From assembly GCF_003086895.1 (NCBI RefSeq), contig NZ_CP026004.1, forward strand, positions 3,740,684 through 3,804,683: a stretch of 64,000 bases of DNA, read 5' to 3'. Positions 9,358 to 18,085 of the stretch are shown piece after piece; the stretch's first letter is position 1, and each line of letters opens with the position of its first letter. A model generated the notes under the pieces. The model had not been told where the DNA came from. It saw only the letters and a program-made list of their open reading frames with translations, and ran no database searches. This stretch comes from Stenotrophomonas sp. ESTM1D_MKCIP4_1 (GTDB taxonomy: Bacteria > Pseudomonadota > Gammaproteobacteria > Xanthomonadales > Xanthomonadaceae). The translations under genes and the position numbers were made by a program.

Positions 9358-9455
9358 TGGACTGCAGGCTCCAGGGGACGGCCAGAATGGAGGGTTGTAA
9401 GACGGGCCATTGTACGGCCGGTGTGGCAGGGGCCGGCAGCACCGACCCGGGTGGA

Positions 9456-10742
9456 TCAATCCTTGACGATCTGCGGCGAGCCCAGGCCGAGGCCTGCGAT
9501 GCGGCCGACCAGTTCGGCGGCACTGGCATGGTCGTTGGCCGGTACGCGCAGGCGGAACAGGGTGCGGCCACCGGCAGCGATGTCGCTGATGGTGGCGCCC
9601 ACGATGCCGGCCGCGTTGAGCTGGCCCATCGCGCGGGTCGCGTTGTCGCGGCTGGAGAAACTGGCCACCTGCACCATCACCGCACCCACCACCTGCTGCG
9701 ACAGCGTCGGCGACGGGGCGGCAACCACCGCTGCCGGCGCGCTGCGAACCGGGGCGGCGGTGGCACGCGGCGTGGCAGCAGCCACGGCAACCGGGGCGGG
9801 GGCGCTGCGCACGGCCGGTGCACTCGGCGGCAGGCTGCTGACGGCCACGTCAGGCAGGGCGCTGCTGGCCGCCTGGGTGGTGGCCGGCTGGCCACGGGCA
9901 GGTGCGCCGTCGGCCGGCAGGCGCTGCACGAGGCGGTCGATGTCGCTGGGCGCGGCGGCGCGCGGGGTGGCTGCCGGGCGTGCGGCGGCGACGGTCGTGG
10001 TTGCAGCAGCGGCTTCGGCCGCACGACGCTCGCGGCGCGACGGCTTCTGCGCCAGCAGGTTGCTTTCGCCCGGCTGCAGCGCGCGCACTTCCACGTTGCC
10101 GGTGCCGCGCTGGGTGATGCCCAGGCGCACGGCGGCGGCGTAGCTGAGGTCGACCACGCGGCCATCATGGAACGGGCCACGATCGTTGACGCGCACGATC
10201 ACCGACTCGCCGTTGTCCAGGTTGGTCACGCGGGCAAAGCTGGGCAGCGGGAGCGTCTTGTGCGCGGCGGTGAACTGGTACATGTCGTAGACCTCGCGGT
10301 TGGAGGTCAGGCGTCCATGGAACTTGGCGCCGTAATACGAAGCGGTGCCGCGCTCGACGTAGTCATGGGTGTCGTCGAGCACCTTGTACGACTTGCCCAG
10401 CACCACATACGGCGACTTGTTGCCGATGACCGAGCGCTCGACCGCGGTCACTTCCGGCTCGGGAATGCAGGCCACGTTGGGCACGTAGCTGGGCGTGGTG
10501 TCCTTCACCCCCGGCTTGTACAGGCCGCCGGCGGTGTAGTTGCCGCGGGTGCTGAGGTCTTCGGTGGCGGCCGCGTACGGCGAACCGTCCGGGCAGTGCG
10601 CCGGGCGCCCCCCCTTGCCCTTGCCCTGCACCACCGTGCTGGGCACCTTGCCGCCATGGCCGGCACTGGGTTTCTGCGGTACGCTGCTGCAGGCGGCCAG
10701 CGCCAGCACAGCGAATGCGGGGACCAGCCATCTGATGTTCAT
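9456..10742 (-). CDS. rlpA: RlpA septal-ring lytic transglycosylase lipoprotein with SPOR domain
   Basis: A 428-residue outer-membrane lipoprotein (lipobox LAAC, Cys ~19). The double-psi beta-barrel catalytic domain contains GTASYYGAKFHGR and VIVRVNDRGPFHDGRVVDLS, with the Asp and His expected for cleaving denuded glycan strands. A long Ala/Pro/Thr-rich linker leads to a C-terminal SPOR domain (last ~75 residues, beginning near VGAVMVQVASFSS) that binds septal peptidoglycan. Its ATG overlaps the mltB stop by 4 bases (ATGA), so the two lytic enzymes are translationally coupled. Confidence 0.93.
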   Translation of the reverse strand: MNIRWLVPAFAVLALAACSSVPQKPSAGHGGKVPSTVVQGKGKGGRPAHCPDGSPYAAATEDLSTRGNYTAGGLYKPGVKDTTPSYVPNVACIPEPEVTAVERSVIGNKSPYVVLGKSYKVLDDTHDYVERGTASYYGAKFHGRLTSNREVYDMYQFTAAHKTLPLPSFARVTNLDNGESVIVRVNDRGPFHDGRVVDLSYAAAVRLGITQRGTGNVEVRALQPGESNLLAQKPSRRERRAAEAAAATTTVAAARPAATPRAAAPSDIDRLVQRLPADGAPARGQPATTQAASSALPDVAVSSLPPSAPAVRSAPAPVAVAAATPRATAAPVRSAPAAVVAAPSPTLSQQVVGAVMVQVASFSSRDNATRAMGQLNAAGIVGATISDIAAGGRTLFRLRVPANDHASAAELVGRIAGLGLGSPQIVKD

Positions 10743-11887
10743 GCCGGGGGCAGCTCCTGTCCGGCAATGGCCTGCGACAACTGGAACACGGCCATCGCGT
10801 ACATCTTCGAGAGGTTGTAGCGGGTGATCGCGTAGTAGTTCTGGAAGCCCAGCCAGTACTGCTTGCCCGTGCTGCCTTCCAGGCTGATCGGGGTGGCGGT
10901 GACGCCCGGCGGGACCGGCGCGCTGGGCTGGTAGCCGCGCTGGGCCAGGTCGGCCAGGGTCCAGGTGGGCATCCACTCGGTCGGATTGAATTCTTCGCGT
11001 CCCGGCGCCAGCGTGGCCGGCACTGCCACCTGGCCGCCGCGTACCCAGCCGCCCTTCTTCACGAAGTAATTGGCGATGGACGAGAACACGTCGTCATAGC
11101 TGGTGAACAGATCGCGGCGACCATCGCCGTTGCCGTCCACGGCGTAATCGAGGTAGCTGGACGGCATGAACTGGCCCATGCCCATCGCGCCGGCATAGCT
11201 GCCCTTGAGCGTGGTGATGTCCAGCTTCTCTTGGCGGCCCAGCTCGAACAGCTTGGCCAGTTCATCGCGGAAGAACAGCTCGCGGCGCACTTCGCGTTCC
11301 AGCTTGGCCGGGTCGCCGCTGCGCGGGTAATAGAAGGCCAGCGTGTACAGCGCATCGAGCACGCGGTGGCTGCCGGCGTTCTTACCGTAACTGGTTTCCA
11401 CGCCGATGATGGCCACGATCACTTCGGCCGGCACGCCCGTGCGCTGCTGCACGCGGTCCAGCTCGGCGCGATGTTCGGCGAGGAACGCGCGGCCGCCCTC
11501 GATGCGTGCCTTGCTGATGAACATCGGGCGGTATTCGTTCCACGGCTTCACCCGCTCGGCGGGTCGCGACATGGCAGCGATGATCGGTTGGCGCACCTGC
11601 GCCTGGTCGAGTACGCGGGCAATCTCGGCTGGCGCCAGCCCGTACCGCTTGGCGGTATCGGCGATGAAGTTGGCGCGTGCGGTCTCGAACGGCACCGGGG
11701 TCAGGTCAATCGGCGCCGCCGTGGCTGCGGTCGCTTCCGGCGCGGCTTCGGCCGGGCCGCCGTGGGGCTTGCCGGCCGGATGGCGCGGCGTGCTGCTGGC
11801 CTGGGGTGAAGTCGGCGGGGACGTCGGCTGGGTCGCGCAGGCGACCAGACCGAGGGTGAGCAAGCAGGCCAGGGAGCGTCGAATCAT
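10739..11887 (-). CDS. mltB: Membrane-bound lytic murein transglycosylase B
   Basis: A 382-residue lipoprotein (LVAC lipobox, Cys ~17) that cleaves the MurNAc-GlcNAc bond with formation of 1,6-anhydro ends. The catalytic Glu lies in GVETSYGKNAGSHRVLDAL, and MGMGQFMPSSYLDYAVDGNGDGRRDLF is the family substrate-groove motif, including the Ca-site-like DGNGDG segment. There is an Ala/Pro/Gly-rich linker after the lipobox. It heads the mltB-rlpA-dacC group and has a long (459 base) untranslated region upstream. Confidence 0.95.
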   Translation of the reverse strand: MIRRSLACLLTLGLVACATQPTSPPTSPQASSTPRHPAGKPHGGPAEAAPEATAATAAPIDLTPVPFETARANFIADTAKRYGLAPAEIARVLDQAQVRQPIIAAMSRPAERVKPWNEYRPMFISKARIEGGRAFLAEHRAELDRVQQRTGVPAEVIVAIIGVETSYGKNAGSHRVLDALYTLAFYYPRSGDPAKLEREVRRELFFRDELAKLFELGRQEKLDITTLKGSYAGAMGMGQFMPSSYLDYAVDGNGDGRRDLFTSYDDVFSSIANYFVKKGGWVRGGQVAVPATLAPGREEFNPTEWMPTWTLADLAQRGYQPSAPVPPGVTATPISLEGSTGKQYWLGFQNYYAITRYNLSKMYAMAVFQLSQAIAGQELPPA

Positions 11888-12346
11888 CGTCGCAGGTTAG
11901 CAGGTCATGGATGAATTAAAACCCCTAACACCATGAATCACAACGATTTGCCCGCGTTCAGCGGGAAATGTGAAGACGTCGTGATCGACCCGCCCCATTC
12001 AGGCAGAGGTGGCCGGTTGCGCCCCCATCCCCGCAGGCGCAACCGGCGACCGGATCCTGTCGATACCTGCGCGGCTGTCGCTCCCCAGTGACAGTGCCCC
12101 GCGCTCCCTGTATCCGTTGGACCAGTACTGCTTTCCCGTCCGACGCCCCTCGCGCTGCATCTACAGACGGCGCGCCATGCCGAACGGGCCGCCATTGTGC
12201 AGGCCGATTGCGACAAGTCCATTGATCCGGATCAACGCTACGTCAAAGTGTGAATTGGTCCACATTTTTTTTGGAACTTCGTCGGCGTGATGCAGGCGTG
12301 CCACTGATCTTTCCCACCACACCGCGCGTCTACGCCAGCGTTCCGG
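11888..12346. other. 459-base non-coding stretch upstream of mltB
   Basis: No convincing gene: the open frames here have no ribosome site and no recognisable content. It holds a perfect 12-bp inverted repeat (arms 12012-12023 and 12036-12047, GCCGGTTGCGCC pairing with its complement), an FNR-type palindrome at 12222-12235, and an A/T-rich tract TTTTTTTT near 12266. It presumably carries the mltB promoter and the 3' end of the small gene at 12347. Confidence 0.5.
12222..12235. promoter_or_regulatory. Perfect FNR/Anr-type box
   Basis: TTGATCCGGATCAA matches the FNR consensus TTGAT-N4-ATCAA in all ten specified positions. It lies ~335 bases upstream of the mltB ATG. Function is inferred from the motif alone. 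Confidence 0.45.
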
Positions 12347-12757
12347 TCACGCGGCGTGCAGTTGCAGGTCAACGTATTCGGACAAACCACGGCAGGCCAG
12401 CAACAGCTCATCGCGCGCACCGTTGCCGATGTGCTGGCTTTCGTCACCCTCCACGCGGGCCCGCTCGGCGGCGTGCAGCAGCTCCAGCAGGAAGGTCAGG
12501 CCGACATTGGCGCGGTTGGCGCGGGCCAGCGCCAGGCACTGCCCCGGCGTGTGCCCCTTGCGGGGCCAGGGCTGGCCATCAGCGGCATCCCCTTGTCGGA
12601 TGCGCTGCAGGCAGCCCAGCAGGGTGATGGCACCGGGCGACGGGGTGTCCTGGGTGGCGGTCAGGGTGGTTTCCAACGCCTGGGCGATGTCATCGGGCAG
12701 TTCGTTGGCAGCCTCGCCCAGGGTGGCAAACAGGTGTGGATAGCGGGAAGCGGTCAT
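12347..12757 (-). CDS. Hypothetical 136-residue protein
   Basis: I do not recognise this protein. It is mostly helical and acidic in its first half (for example AANELPDDIAQALE) and has no signal peptide, membrane segment or metal motif. The ATG at 12755-12757 is preceded by AAGGATGA at good spacing. It follows a stretch of nested inverted repeats that ends in a terminator-like hairpin only ~28 bases upstream, so expression may be controlled by that leader. The gene sits between rodA and mltB in an otherwise conserved envelope cluster, so it is probably a lineage-specific insertion. Confidence 0.6.
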   Translation of the reverse strand: MTASRYPHLFATLGEAANELPDDIAQALETTLTATQDTPSPGAITLLGCLQRIRQGDAADGQPWPRKGHTPGQCLALARANRANVGLTFLLELLHAAERARVEGDESQHIGNGARDELLLACRGLSEYVDLQLHAA

Positions 12758-12784
12758 GCGGTCATCCTTGTGCGGTCGACAAAG

Positions 12785-13030
12785 AAGCCCCCCGCGAGAA
12801 TGCGGGGGTGGCGGACGATGCGTGGCTCCAATACCGGTGACCAAGTGTTAAAGCGCCGGCGGGCACGAGGCCCTCCACGCACCGCCCGCCAGAAACGCAC
12901 GGACAGATTGCCAGCCGACGCCGCCCGAACAGGAAAGGGCGACGCCGGCTGGCAAGCGTAAACAACACTTAGGTCAACGGGATTGGAGTCCCGCGCCACC
13001 CGTTGTCGGTGGCCATCCATGATTTGCATG
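12785..13030 (-). ncRNA. Candidate structured RNA / leader
   Basis: On the minus strand this ~245-base segment contains, in order: hairpin 13030-13016 (CCATG arms), hairpin 13013-12995 (GCCACC arms, 7-nt loop), then the 5' arm of a long-range helix. The arm 12988-12964 pairs with 12849-12826 as CTCCAAT/ATTGGAG, TGACC/GGTCA and AAGTGTT/AACACTT, about 19 pairs. The helix encloses a strong hairpin (12957-12906, 9-bp outer TTGCCAGCC stem) and another (12890-12858, GGCGGGC arms). A GC stem followed by CTTCTTTG (12808-12785) resembles a rho-independent terminator. Nested complementarity on this scale is unlikely by chance. The layout recalls leaders before icd/ash-type genes of P4-like phages, but that link is unverified. 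Confidence 0.45.
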
Positions 13031-13128
13031 GACAGCCATAGGTGCCAATGAGAAAAGTTGGAAAGTCGAATTTTTCAGAAGCCGATGCGGGGCGGGCGGC
13101 GATAGGCCAAAAGCGTCAGCCAAAGCCA

Positions 13129-13149
13129 CCGGGCGTGGCCCGACGCTAC
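13129..13149 (-). repeat. SMAG element overlapping the second rodA stop
   Basis: On the minus strand GTAGCGTCGGGCCACGCCC begins with the GTAG whose TAG (13148-13146) is the stop codon of the rodA-like gene. Confidence 0.7.
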
Positions 13150-14237
13150 CCGTTCACCGGCCGGTGCACGCGTACGGCCATCACCAGGCCGATGCCGGCC
13201 AGCAGCGAAACGGCCGAGGTGCCGCCGTAGCTGACCAGCGGCATCGGGATGCCCACCACCGGCAGCAGGCCGGAAATCATGCCGCCATTCACCAGGACAT
13301 AGACAAAGAACGCCAGGCCCAGGCTGCCGGCCAGCAACCGCGCATGCGTGTCGCGCGCGTGCACGGCAATCCACAGGCAGCGCCCGACCACGAACAGGTA
13401 CAGCGCGAACATCGTCGCCACGCCGATCCAGCCGAACTCTTCGCTCAGCACCGAGAACGCGAAATCGGTGGTGTACTCGGGCAGGAAATCCAGCGTGGCC
13501 TGCGTGCCCTGCCCCCAGCCGCGGCCTTCCCATCCGCCCGAACCAATGGCGATGCGTGACTGCAGGATGTTCCAGCCGGTGCCGAGCGGATCGGCGGCGG
13601 GGTCGAGGAAGGTCAGTACGCGGTCCTTCTGGTACTGCCGCAGCAGGCCGAACCAGGCCAGCGGCGCGGCCATCGCCACACTGGCCAGGCCGGTTGCCAC
13701 CCAGCCCCAGTGCAGGCCGGCCAGCAGCAGCGCGAACACGCCGCTGGCCGTGACCAGGGTGGCCGTGCCGAGGTTGGGCTGCAGCAGGATGAGCACGCCC
13801 GGCACACCGATCAGCGCGGCGGCGGTCAGCACCGTGCGTGGCGATGGCGGCAGCGGCTGGCGGTGCAGGTACCAGGCCATCATCAGCGGCAGGCTGAGTT
13901 TGAGCAGCTCGGAGGGCTGCAGGTAGAACACGCCCAGGTTGAGCCAGCGCTGGCCGTACTTGCCGGTGCCGATCACGTACACCGCCATCAACGGCAGCAT
14001 CGACAGCGCGTACAGGGCCGGGGTCCACGCGCGCAGGCGCAGCAGTGACACCCGCGACAGCAGCCACATCGCCGCAAGGCCCCCGGCAAAGCGCGCGGCC
14101 TGCCCGGTGACCGGGCCCGACACGCTGTGCAGCACGGCCAGGCCGGCTGCCATCAACAGCAGCAAGGCGAGCAGCAGCGGCAGGTCGATCGTACGCACCA
14201 CCTCGCGGCAGATGCCGGATACACGTTTCCATTCCAC
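13146..14237 (-). CDS. rodA: RodA-like SEDS glycosyltransferase, second copy
   Basis: A 363-residue polytopic membrane protein of the SEDS family, which polymerises lipid II into glycan strands with a class B PBP. About 10 membrane segments are visible. SEDS signatures are present: GTGKYGQRWLNLG, FYLQPSELLKLSLPL, the W..LQS stretch around TGWNILQSRIAIGSGG, and the C-terminal SYGGTSAVSLLAGIGLVM. It is clearly paralogous to the adjacent copy at 14409-15521 but diverged. The Asp expected in the QPDFGT position is Asn (LLQPNLGTATLV). It is separated from that copy by 171 bases with SMAG elements. Its stop codon lies in a SMAG head. Confidence 0.88.
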   Translation of the reverse strand: MEWKRVSGICREVVRTIDLPLLLALLLLMAAGLAVLHSVSGPVTGQAARFAGGLAAMWLLSRVSLLRLRAWTPALYALSMLPLMAVYVIGTGKYGQRWLNLGVFYLQPSELLKLSLPLMMAWYLHRQPLPPSPRTVLTAAALIGVPGVLILLQPNLGTATLVTASGVFALLLAGLHWGWVATGLASVAMAAPLAWFGLLRQYQKDRVLTFLDPAADPLGTGWNILQSRIAIGSGGWEGRGWGQGTQATLDFLPEYTTDFAFSVLSEEFGWIGVATMFALYLFVVGRCLWIAVHARDTHARLLAGSLGLAFFVYVLVNGGMISGLLPVVGIPMPLVSYGGTSAVSLLAGIGLVMAVRVHRPVNG

Positions 14238-14290
14238 CCAGGCAGGGTAGCGAGCGGCGCTTGCGTGAAGCTGTCATGGCTCGTGCGTTT

Positions 14291-14389
14291 GTAGAGTCGA
14301 GCCATGCTCGACTGCTTCTCGCCGGGAGCAGCCGAGCGTGGCTCAGCTCTACAGAAACCGCAGCGCAGTCGAGCATGGCTCGACTCTAC
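14291..14389. repeat. SMAG triplet between the two rodA copies
   Basis: Three AGTCGAGC-type palindromes: one with a GTAG head at 14291 and two ending CTAC, at 14353 and 14389. They form an inverted arrangement that would fold in the message between the tandem rodA genes. Confidence 0.8.
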
Positions 14390-14408
14390 AGAAGCGGCGC
14401 GGCCGGTT

Positions 14409-15521
14409 TCAGCCGTAGCCGCCGTGCACCGGGTTGTGGCTGCGCACCGCCATCACCAGGCCGAACCCGGCCAGCAGTGACACCGCCGAGGTGCCGCCGT
14501 AGCTGATCAGCGGCATCGGCACGCCCACCACCGGCAGCAGGCCGGAAATCATGCCGCCGTTCACCAGCACGTACACGAAGAACGCCAGGCCGGTGGCACC
14601 GGCCAACAGGCGCGAGTAGGAATCGCGCGACTGGCTGGCAATCCACAGGCAGCGCCCGATCACCACCAGGTACAGGGTCAGCACCAGGGCCACGCCCATC
14701 CAGCCGAACTCCTCGCTCAGCACCGAGAACGCGAAGTCGGTGGTCTGCTCGGGAATGAAGTTCAGATGCGACTGCGACCCCTCGCCCCAGCCCTTGCCAT
14801 CGAAGCCACCGGAGCCGATCGCGATCTTCGACTGGATGATGTTCCAGCCCGCACCCAGCGCGTCCATCTCCGGGTCGAGGAACATCATGATGCGGTCCTT
14901 CTGGTACGGCCGCAGCAGCCAGAACCAGGCCACCGGGGCGACGGCGGCCACGCCGCCTACCCCCAGCCCCACCCACCACCAGGGCAGGCCGGCCAGCAGC
15001 AGGACGAACACGCCGCTGGCGGCGATCAGCACGCCGGTACCAAAGTCCGGCTGCAGCATCACCAGGCCGGTCGGCACGCCGATGATGACCAGCGACACCA
15101 GCACCGTGTTGAAGCGCGGCGGCAGCGGCATGCGGTGCAGGTACCAGGCCACCATCATCGGCAGGCTGACCTTCAGCAGTTCTGCCGGCTGCAGGTAGAA
15201 GAACTTCAGGTCCAGCCACTGCCGGCCGTACTTGCCGGTGCCCAGCACGAACACCGCCAGCAACGGGATCATCGAGATCGCGTAGATGAGCGGGGTTGCC
15301 GAGCGGATGCGCAGGATCGGTACCCGCGAAATGCCCCACAGCGCCGCCAGGCCGACCACGAAGCGCGCGCCCTGGGCCATCACCAGGCTGTCCCCGCCCG
15401 CGCTCTTCAGCGTGGCAAGGCCGATCACCATCAAGGCGCCCAGGGCCAGGCACAGTACCCAGTCCAGGGTGCTGAAGAAGCGGCGCAGCATGTCGCCGGC
15501 CCAACGCAGGAAATCGCTCAT
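14409..15521 (-). CDS. rodA: RodA, rod-shape SEDS peptidoglycan polymerase
   Basis: A 370-residue multi-pass inner-membrane glycosyltransferase that works with PBP2 in the elongasome. It carries the family motifs GTGKYGRQWLDLKFFYLQPAELLKVSLP, MLQPDFGTGVLI (with the functional Asp), GWNIIQSKIAIGSGG and SYGGTSAVSLLAGFGLVMAV. Its ATG overlaps the mrdA stop by 4 bases (ATGA), as in other mrdA-rodA pairs. Because it is coupled to mrdA and keeps the Asp, I take it as the principal RodA. Confidence 0.95.
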   Translation of the reverse strand: MSDFLRWAGDMLRRFFSTLDWVLCLALGALMVIGLATLKSAGGDSLVMAQGARFVVGLAALWGISRVPILRIRSATPLIYAISMIPLLAVFVLGTGKYGRQWLDLKFFYLQPAELLKVSLPMMVAWYLHRMPLPPRFNTVLVSLVIIGVPTGLVMLQPDFGTGVLIAASGVFVLLLAGLPWWWVGLGVGGVAAVAPVAWFWLLRPYQKDRIMMFLDPEMDALGAGWNIIQSKIAIGSGGFDGKGWGEGSQSHLNFIPEQTTDFAFSVLSEEFGWMGVALVLTLYLVVIGRCLWIASQSRDSYSRLLAGATGLAFFVYVLVNGGMISGLLPVVGVPMPLISYGGTSAVSLLAGFGLVMAVRSHNPVHGGYG

Positions 15522-17596
15522 CGCGCGTGCTCCGCAGGCGTGGGTCGGGGGCTTGCCGGCACGGCGGCGGCAACCGCCGGGGCGCCCGGTGCGGGGGCGG
15601 GTACGGGCGACGGCGCAGGCACGCCCACCTGCACGGGATGCTCGCCCAGCAGCGCGGCGGCAGCGTCGCCGGCCGGGCGCGCGCTGGCATCTTCGTTGTC
15701 GAACGCGGTCACGCCGATGACGGTGGTGCCGCGCTCGCTGTCCAGCGGCTGCATGCCCTCGGGCATCTTGCCCAGCAGGTACGCGTCGAACACCTTGCGC
15801 GCGATCGGCGCGGCGGCCGAACCGCCGTAACCACCGCCTTCCACGGCGATCGCCAGCGCGATGACCGGCTGCTCGACCGGCGCGAAGCCCACGAACAGTG
15901 CGCGATGGCGCAGGTGCATCGGCAGGCTTTTCGGGTTTACCGCGGCGGTGCCCTTGCGGCTGACCACCTGCGCGGTACCGGTCTTGCCGGCCATGGTGTA
16001 CGGCGCACCGACGGCAATACGCGCGGCGCTGCCCCCGGGCAGCATCGTGGCCATCATGCCTTCGCGCACGGCCTGCACGTTGTTCGGGTTGGGGCTGACC
16101 GGCTTGCTCGGGCCCGGCTCGCTGGCCACCCAGTCGTGGTCGAAGCCTGCGCGCTGCTGGATGACCAGATGCGGGGTGCGCAGCTGGCCATCGGCCAGCG
16201 CGCTGACGCCGCGCGCCAGCTGCAGCGGGGTGACCTTCCAGTCGCCCTGGCCGATGCTGATGTTGACCGTATCGCCGGGATACCAGGCTTCCTTGCGGCT
16301 TTTGCGCTTGTAGGCGGGCGACGGCAGGATGCCGCCGATCTCGCCGGTCAGGTCGATGCCGGTCGGCTGGCCGAAGCCGTAGTACTCCATGTAGTGGTCG
16401 AAGCGCTCGATGCCCAGGTCCAGCGCCAGCCGGTAGTAGTAGGTGTTGACCGACTGGGCGATGGATTTGCGCAGGTCGGTCCAGCCATGGCCGCCGCGGT
16501 GCGAATCGCCCCAGCCGCGCGAGGTACCCGGCAGGTAGAACATGCCGGTGGACAGCACCTTGTCTTCCGGGCGGCGCACGCCCGAATCCAGGCCAGCCAG
16601 GCCGATCAGCGGCTTCAGCGTGGAACCGGGGGCCACGCCACCCAGCACCAGGCGGTTGAACTGCGGCCGCGACGGATTGTCGTTCAGCGCCTTGAAATCG
16701 GCATGCGAGATGCCGTTGACGAAGAGGTTGGGATCGTACGAGGGCAGGCTGACCATGGCCAGCACTTCGCCGGTGCGCGGGTCCATCGCCACCGCCGAGC
16801 CTTCCTGTTCGCCGAACGCGGCCACCAGCGCGCGCTGCAGGTCGGCATCGATGGACAGGCGCAGGTCGGCGCCGGACTGTGCGGCCACGCGGCCAATGGT
16901 GCGGATGGCACGGCCCTGCACATTGGTTTCGACCTGCTCGTAGCCCACCTTGCCGCGCAGCTGCTGCTCGTAATAGCGCTCCAGCCCCGACTTGCCGATG
17001 TGGGTCAGCGCCGCGTTGCCTTCGCCGAGGATCTCCAGATCCTTGTCATCGACCCGGCCGACGTAGCCAATGATGTGCGCGAACAGATCGCCATAGGGAT
17101 AGCGGCGGGTCAGGTAGGGTTCCAGTTCCACGCCCGGGAAGCGCCAGCGGTCCACCGCGAAGCGCGCCATTTCCTCATCGCTCATGCGCAGCTTGAGGGT
17201 GACCGGAAGGAACTTGCGGCGCGCCTTGCGCGACTTGTTGAACGCTTCCAGCTCTTCAGGGCTGATGCTGATGATCTTGGCCAGCCCTTCCAGGGTGGCG
17301 TCCATGTCCTTGACCTTGTCCGGGGTCACGTCCAGGCGGAACGCCGGTACGTTCTCGGCCAGCAGGCGTCCGTTGCGGTCGTAGATCATGCCGCGCCCGG
17401 GCACCACCGGCCGCGGCTTGATGCGGTTGGCTTCCGAACGCGTGGCGTAGATATCGTGGTCCAGCACCTGCAGCTTGAAGTACCAGCCGCCCAGGCCCAG
17501 CAGGCACACCAGCACGCCGAGGAAGCCCAGCGCCGCGCGGCGGCGGAACTGTTCGGCTTCGGCGTGCGGGTTCTTGACCTGGCGACGCGAGTTCAT
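15518..17596 (-). CDS. mrdA: Penicillin-binding protein 2 (elongation transpeptidase)
   Basis: A 692-residue class B PBP that cross-links sidewall peptidoglycan as partner of RodA. A single membrane anchor lies at ~20-40, followed by the pedestal domain (RPVVPGRGMIYDRNGRLLAEN near 62-82) and the transpeptidase domain with STLK (325-328), SVN (382-384) and KTG (538-540). The final ~60 residues are an Ala/Pro-rich tail not found in E. coli PBP2 (633 residues). Stop and start are tightly packed with mreD (3-base gap) and rodA (4-base overlap), so mreBCD-mrdA-rodA is one transcription unit. Confidence 0.97.
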   Translation of the reverse strand: MNSRRQVKNPHAEAEQFRRRAALGFLGVLVCLLGLGGWYFKLQVLDHDIYATRSEANRIKPRPVVPGRGMIYDRNGRLLAENVPAFRLDVTPDKVKDMDATLEGLAKIISISPEELEAFNKSRKARRKFLPVTLKLRMSDEEMARFAVDRWRFPGVELEPYLTRRYPYGDLFAHIIGYVGRVDDKDLEILGEGNAALTHIGKSGLERYYEQQLRGKVGYEQVETNVQGRAIRTIGRVAAQSGADLRLSIDADLQRALVAAFGEQEGSAVAMDPRTGEVLAMVSLPSYDPNLFVNGISHADFKALNDNPSRPQFNRLVLGGVAPGSTLKPLIGLAGLDSGVRRPEDKVLSTGMFYLPGTSRGWGDSHRGGHGWTDLRKSIAQSVNTYYYRLALDLGIERFDHYMEYYGFGQPTGIDLTGEIGGILPSPAYKRKSRKEAWYPGDTVNISIGQGDWKVTPLQLARGVSALADGQLRTPHLVIQQRAGFDHDWVASEPGPSKPVSPNPNNVQAVREGMMATMLPGGSAARIAVGAPYTMAGKTGTAQVVSRKGTAAVNPKSLPMHLRHRALFVGFAPVEQPVIALAIAVEGGGYGGSAAAPIARKVFDAYLLGKMPEGMQPLDSERGTTVIGVTAFDNEDASARPAGDAAAALLGEHPVQVGVPAPSPVPAPAPGAPAVAAAVPASPRPTPAEHAR

Positions 17597-17599
17597 GGT

Positions 17600-18085
17600 T
17601 CAGCGCCCGCGCTTGCCGAAACGCACGGCGTCGAGCAGCACGAACACCAGCGGCCACAGGCCCATGCCCAGCAGCGGTGCCCACCAGTACGACCACGGCA
17701 GGGTGGGTTCACCCACCAGGATGTGCACCAGTGCGCTGACGATGCGGTCGTTGAACAGCAGGCCGCCGATGGCCAGCATCTGCTGGGACATCGGGAAGAA
17801 ACGGATGCGGGCGCGGAAGCGCTGCAGGATGAAGGCCAGCATCACCAGCCGCATGGCCTGTTCGCCGAGCACGCCGCCATACAGCAGATCGGCGATGACG
17901 CCGCTGGTGAAGGCGATGCCCAGGCCCACGCGCTCGGGCGCTTCGATGACCCAGTAGGCCAGCACCAGGGCCAGCCAGTACGGGCGCAGCGGTTGCAGCA
18001 GCGCGGGCAGCGGCAGCAGGCCCAGCAGCAGGGCCACGACCAGGCTGGCCGGCAGCACCCAGGGGTTGTCGCGCAGGCGGCTCAT
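17600..18085 (-). CDS. mreD: Rod-shape determining protein MreD
   Basis: A 161-residue inner-membrane protein with about five hydrophobic segments, the usual size for MreD. It contains the family-typical GIAFTSGVIADLLYGGVLGEQAMRL region. It links MreC to the RodA-PBP2 synthase. Its ATG overlaps the mreC stop by 4 bases. Confidence 0.92.
   Translation of the reverse strand: MSRLRDNPWVLPASLVVALLLGLLPLPALLQPLRPYWLALVLAYWVIEAPERVGLGIAFTSGVIADLLYGGVLGEQAMRLVMLAFILQRFRARIRFFPMSQQMLAIGGLLFNDRIVSALVHILVGEPTLPWSYWWAPLLGMGLWPLVFVLLDAVRFGKRGR

Noticed and set aside
12972-12996. tRNA-like T-arm (CGGGATTGGAGTCCCG)
   Set aside because: The loop is 6 rather than 7 bases, there is no TTC, and no D-arm, anticodon arm or acceptor pairing is found upstream.
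12754-13029. A 91-residue minus-strand frame through the structured region
   Set aside because: It covers the nested hairpins, lacks a good ribosome site and overlaps the start of the gene at 12757 in another frame. The RNA-structure reading is better supported, although a leader peptide cannot be excluded.
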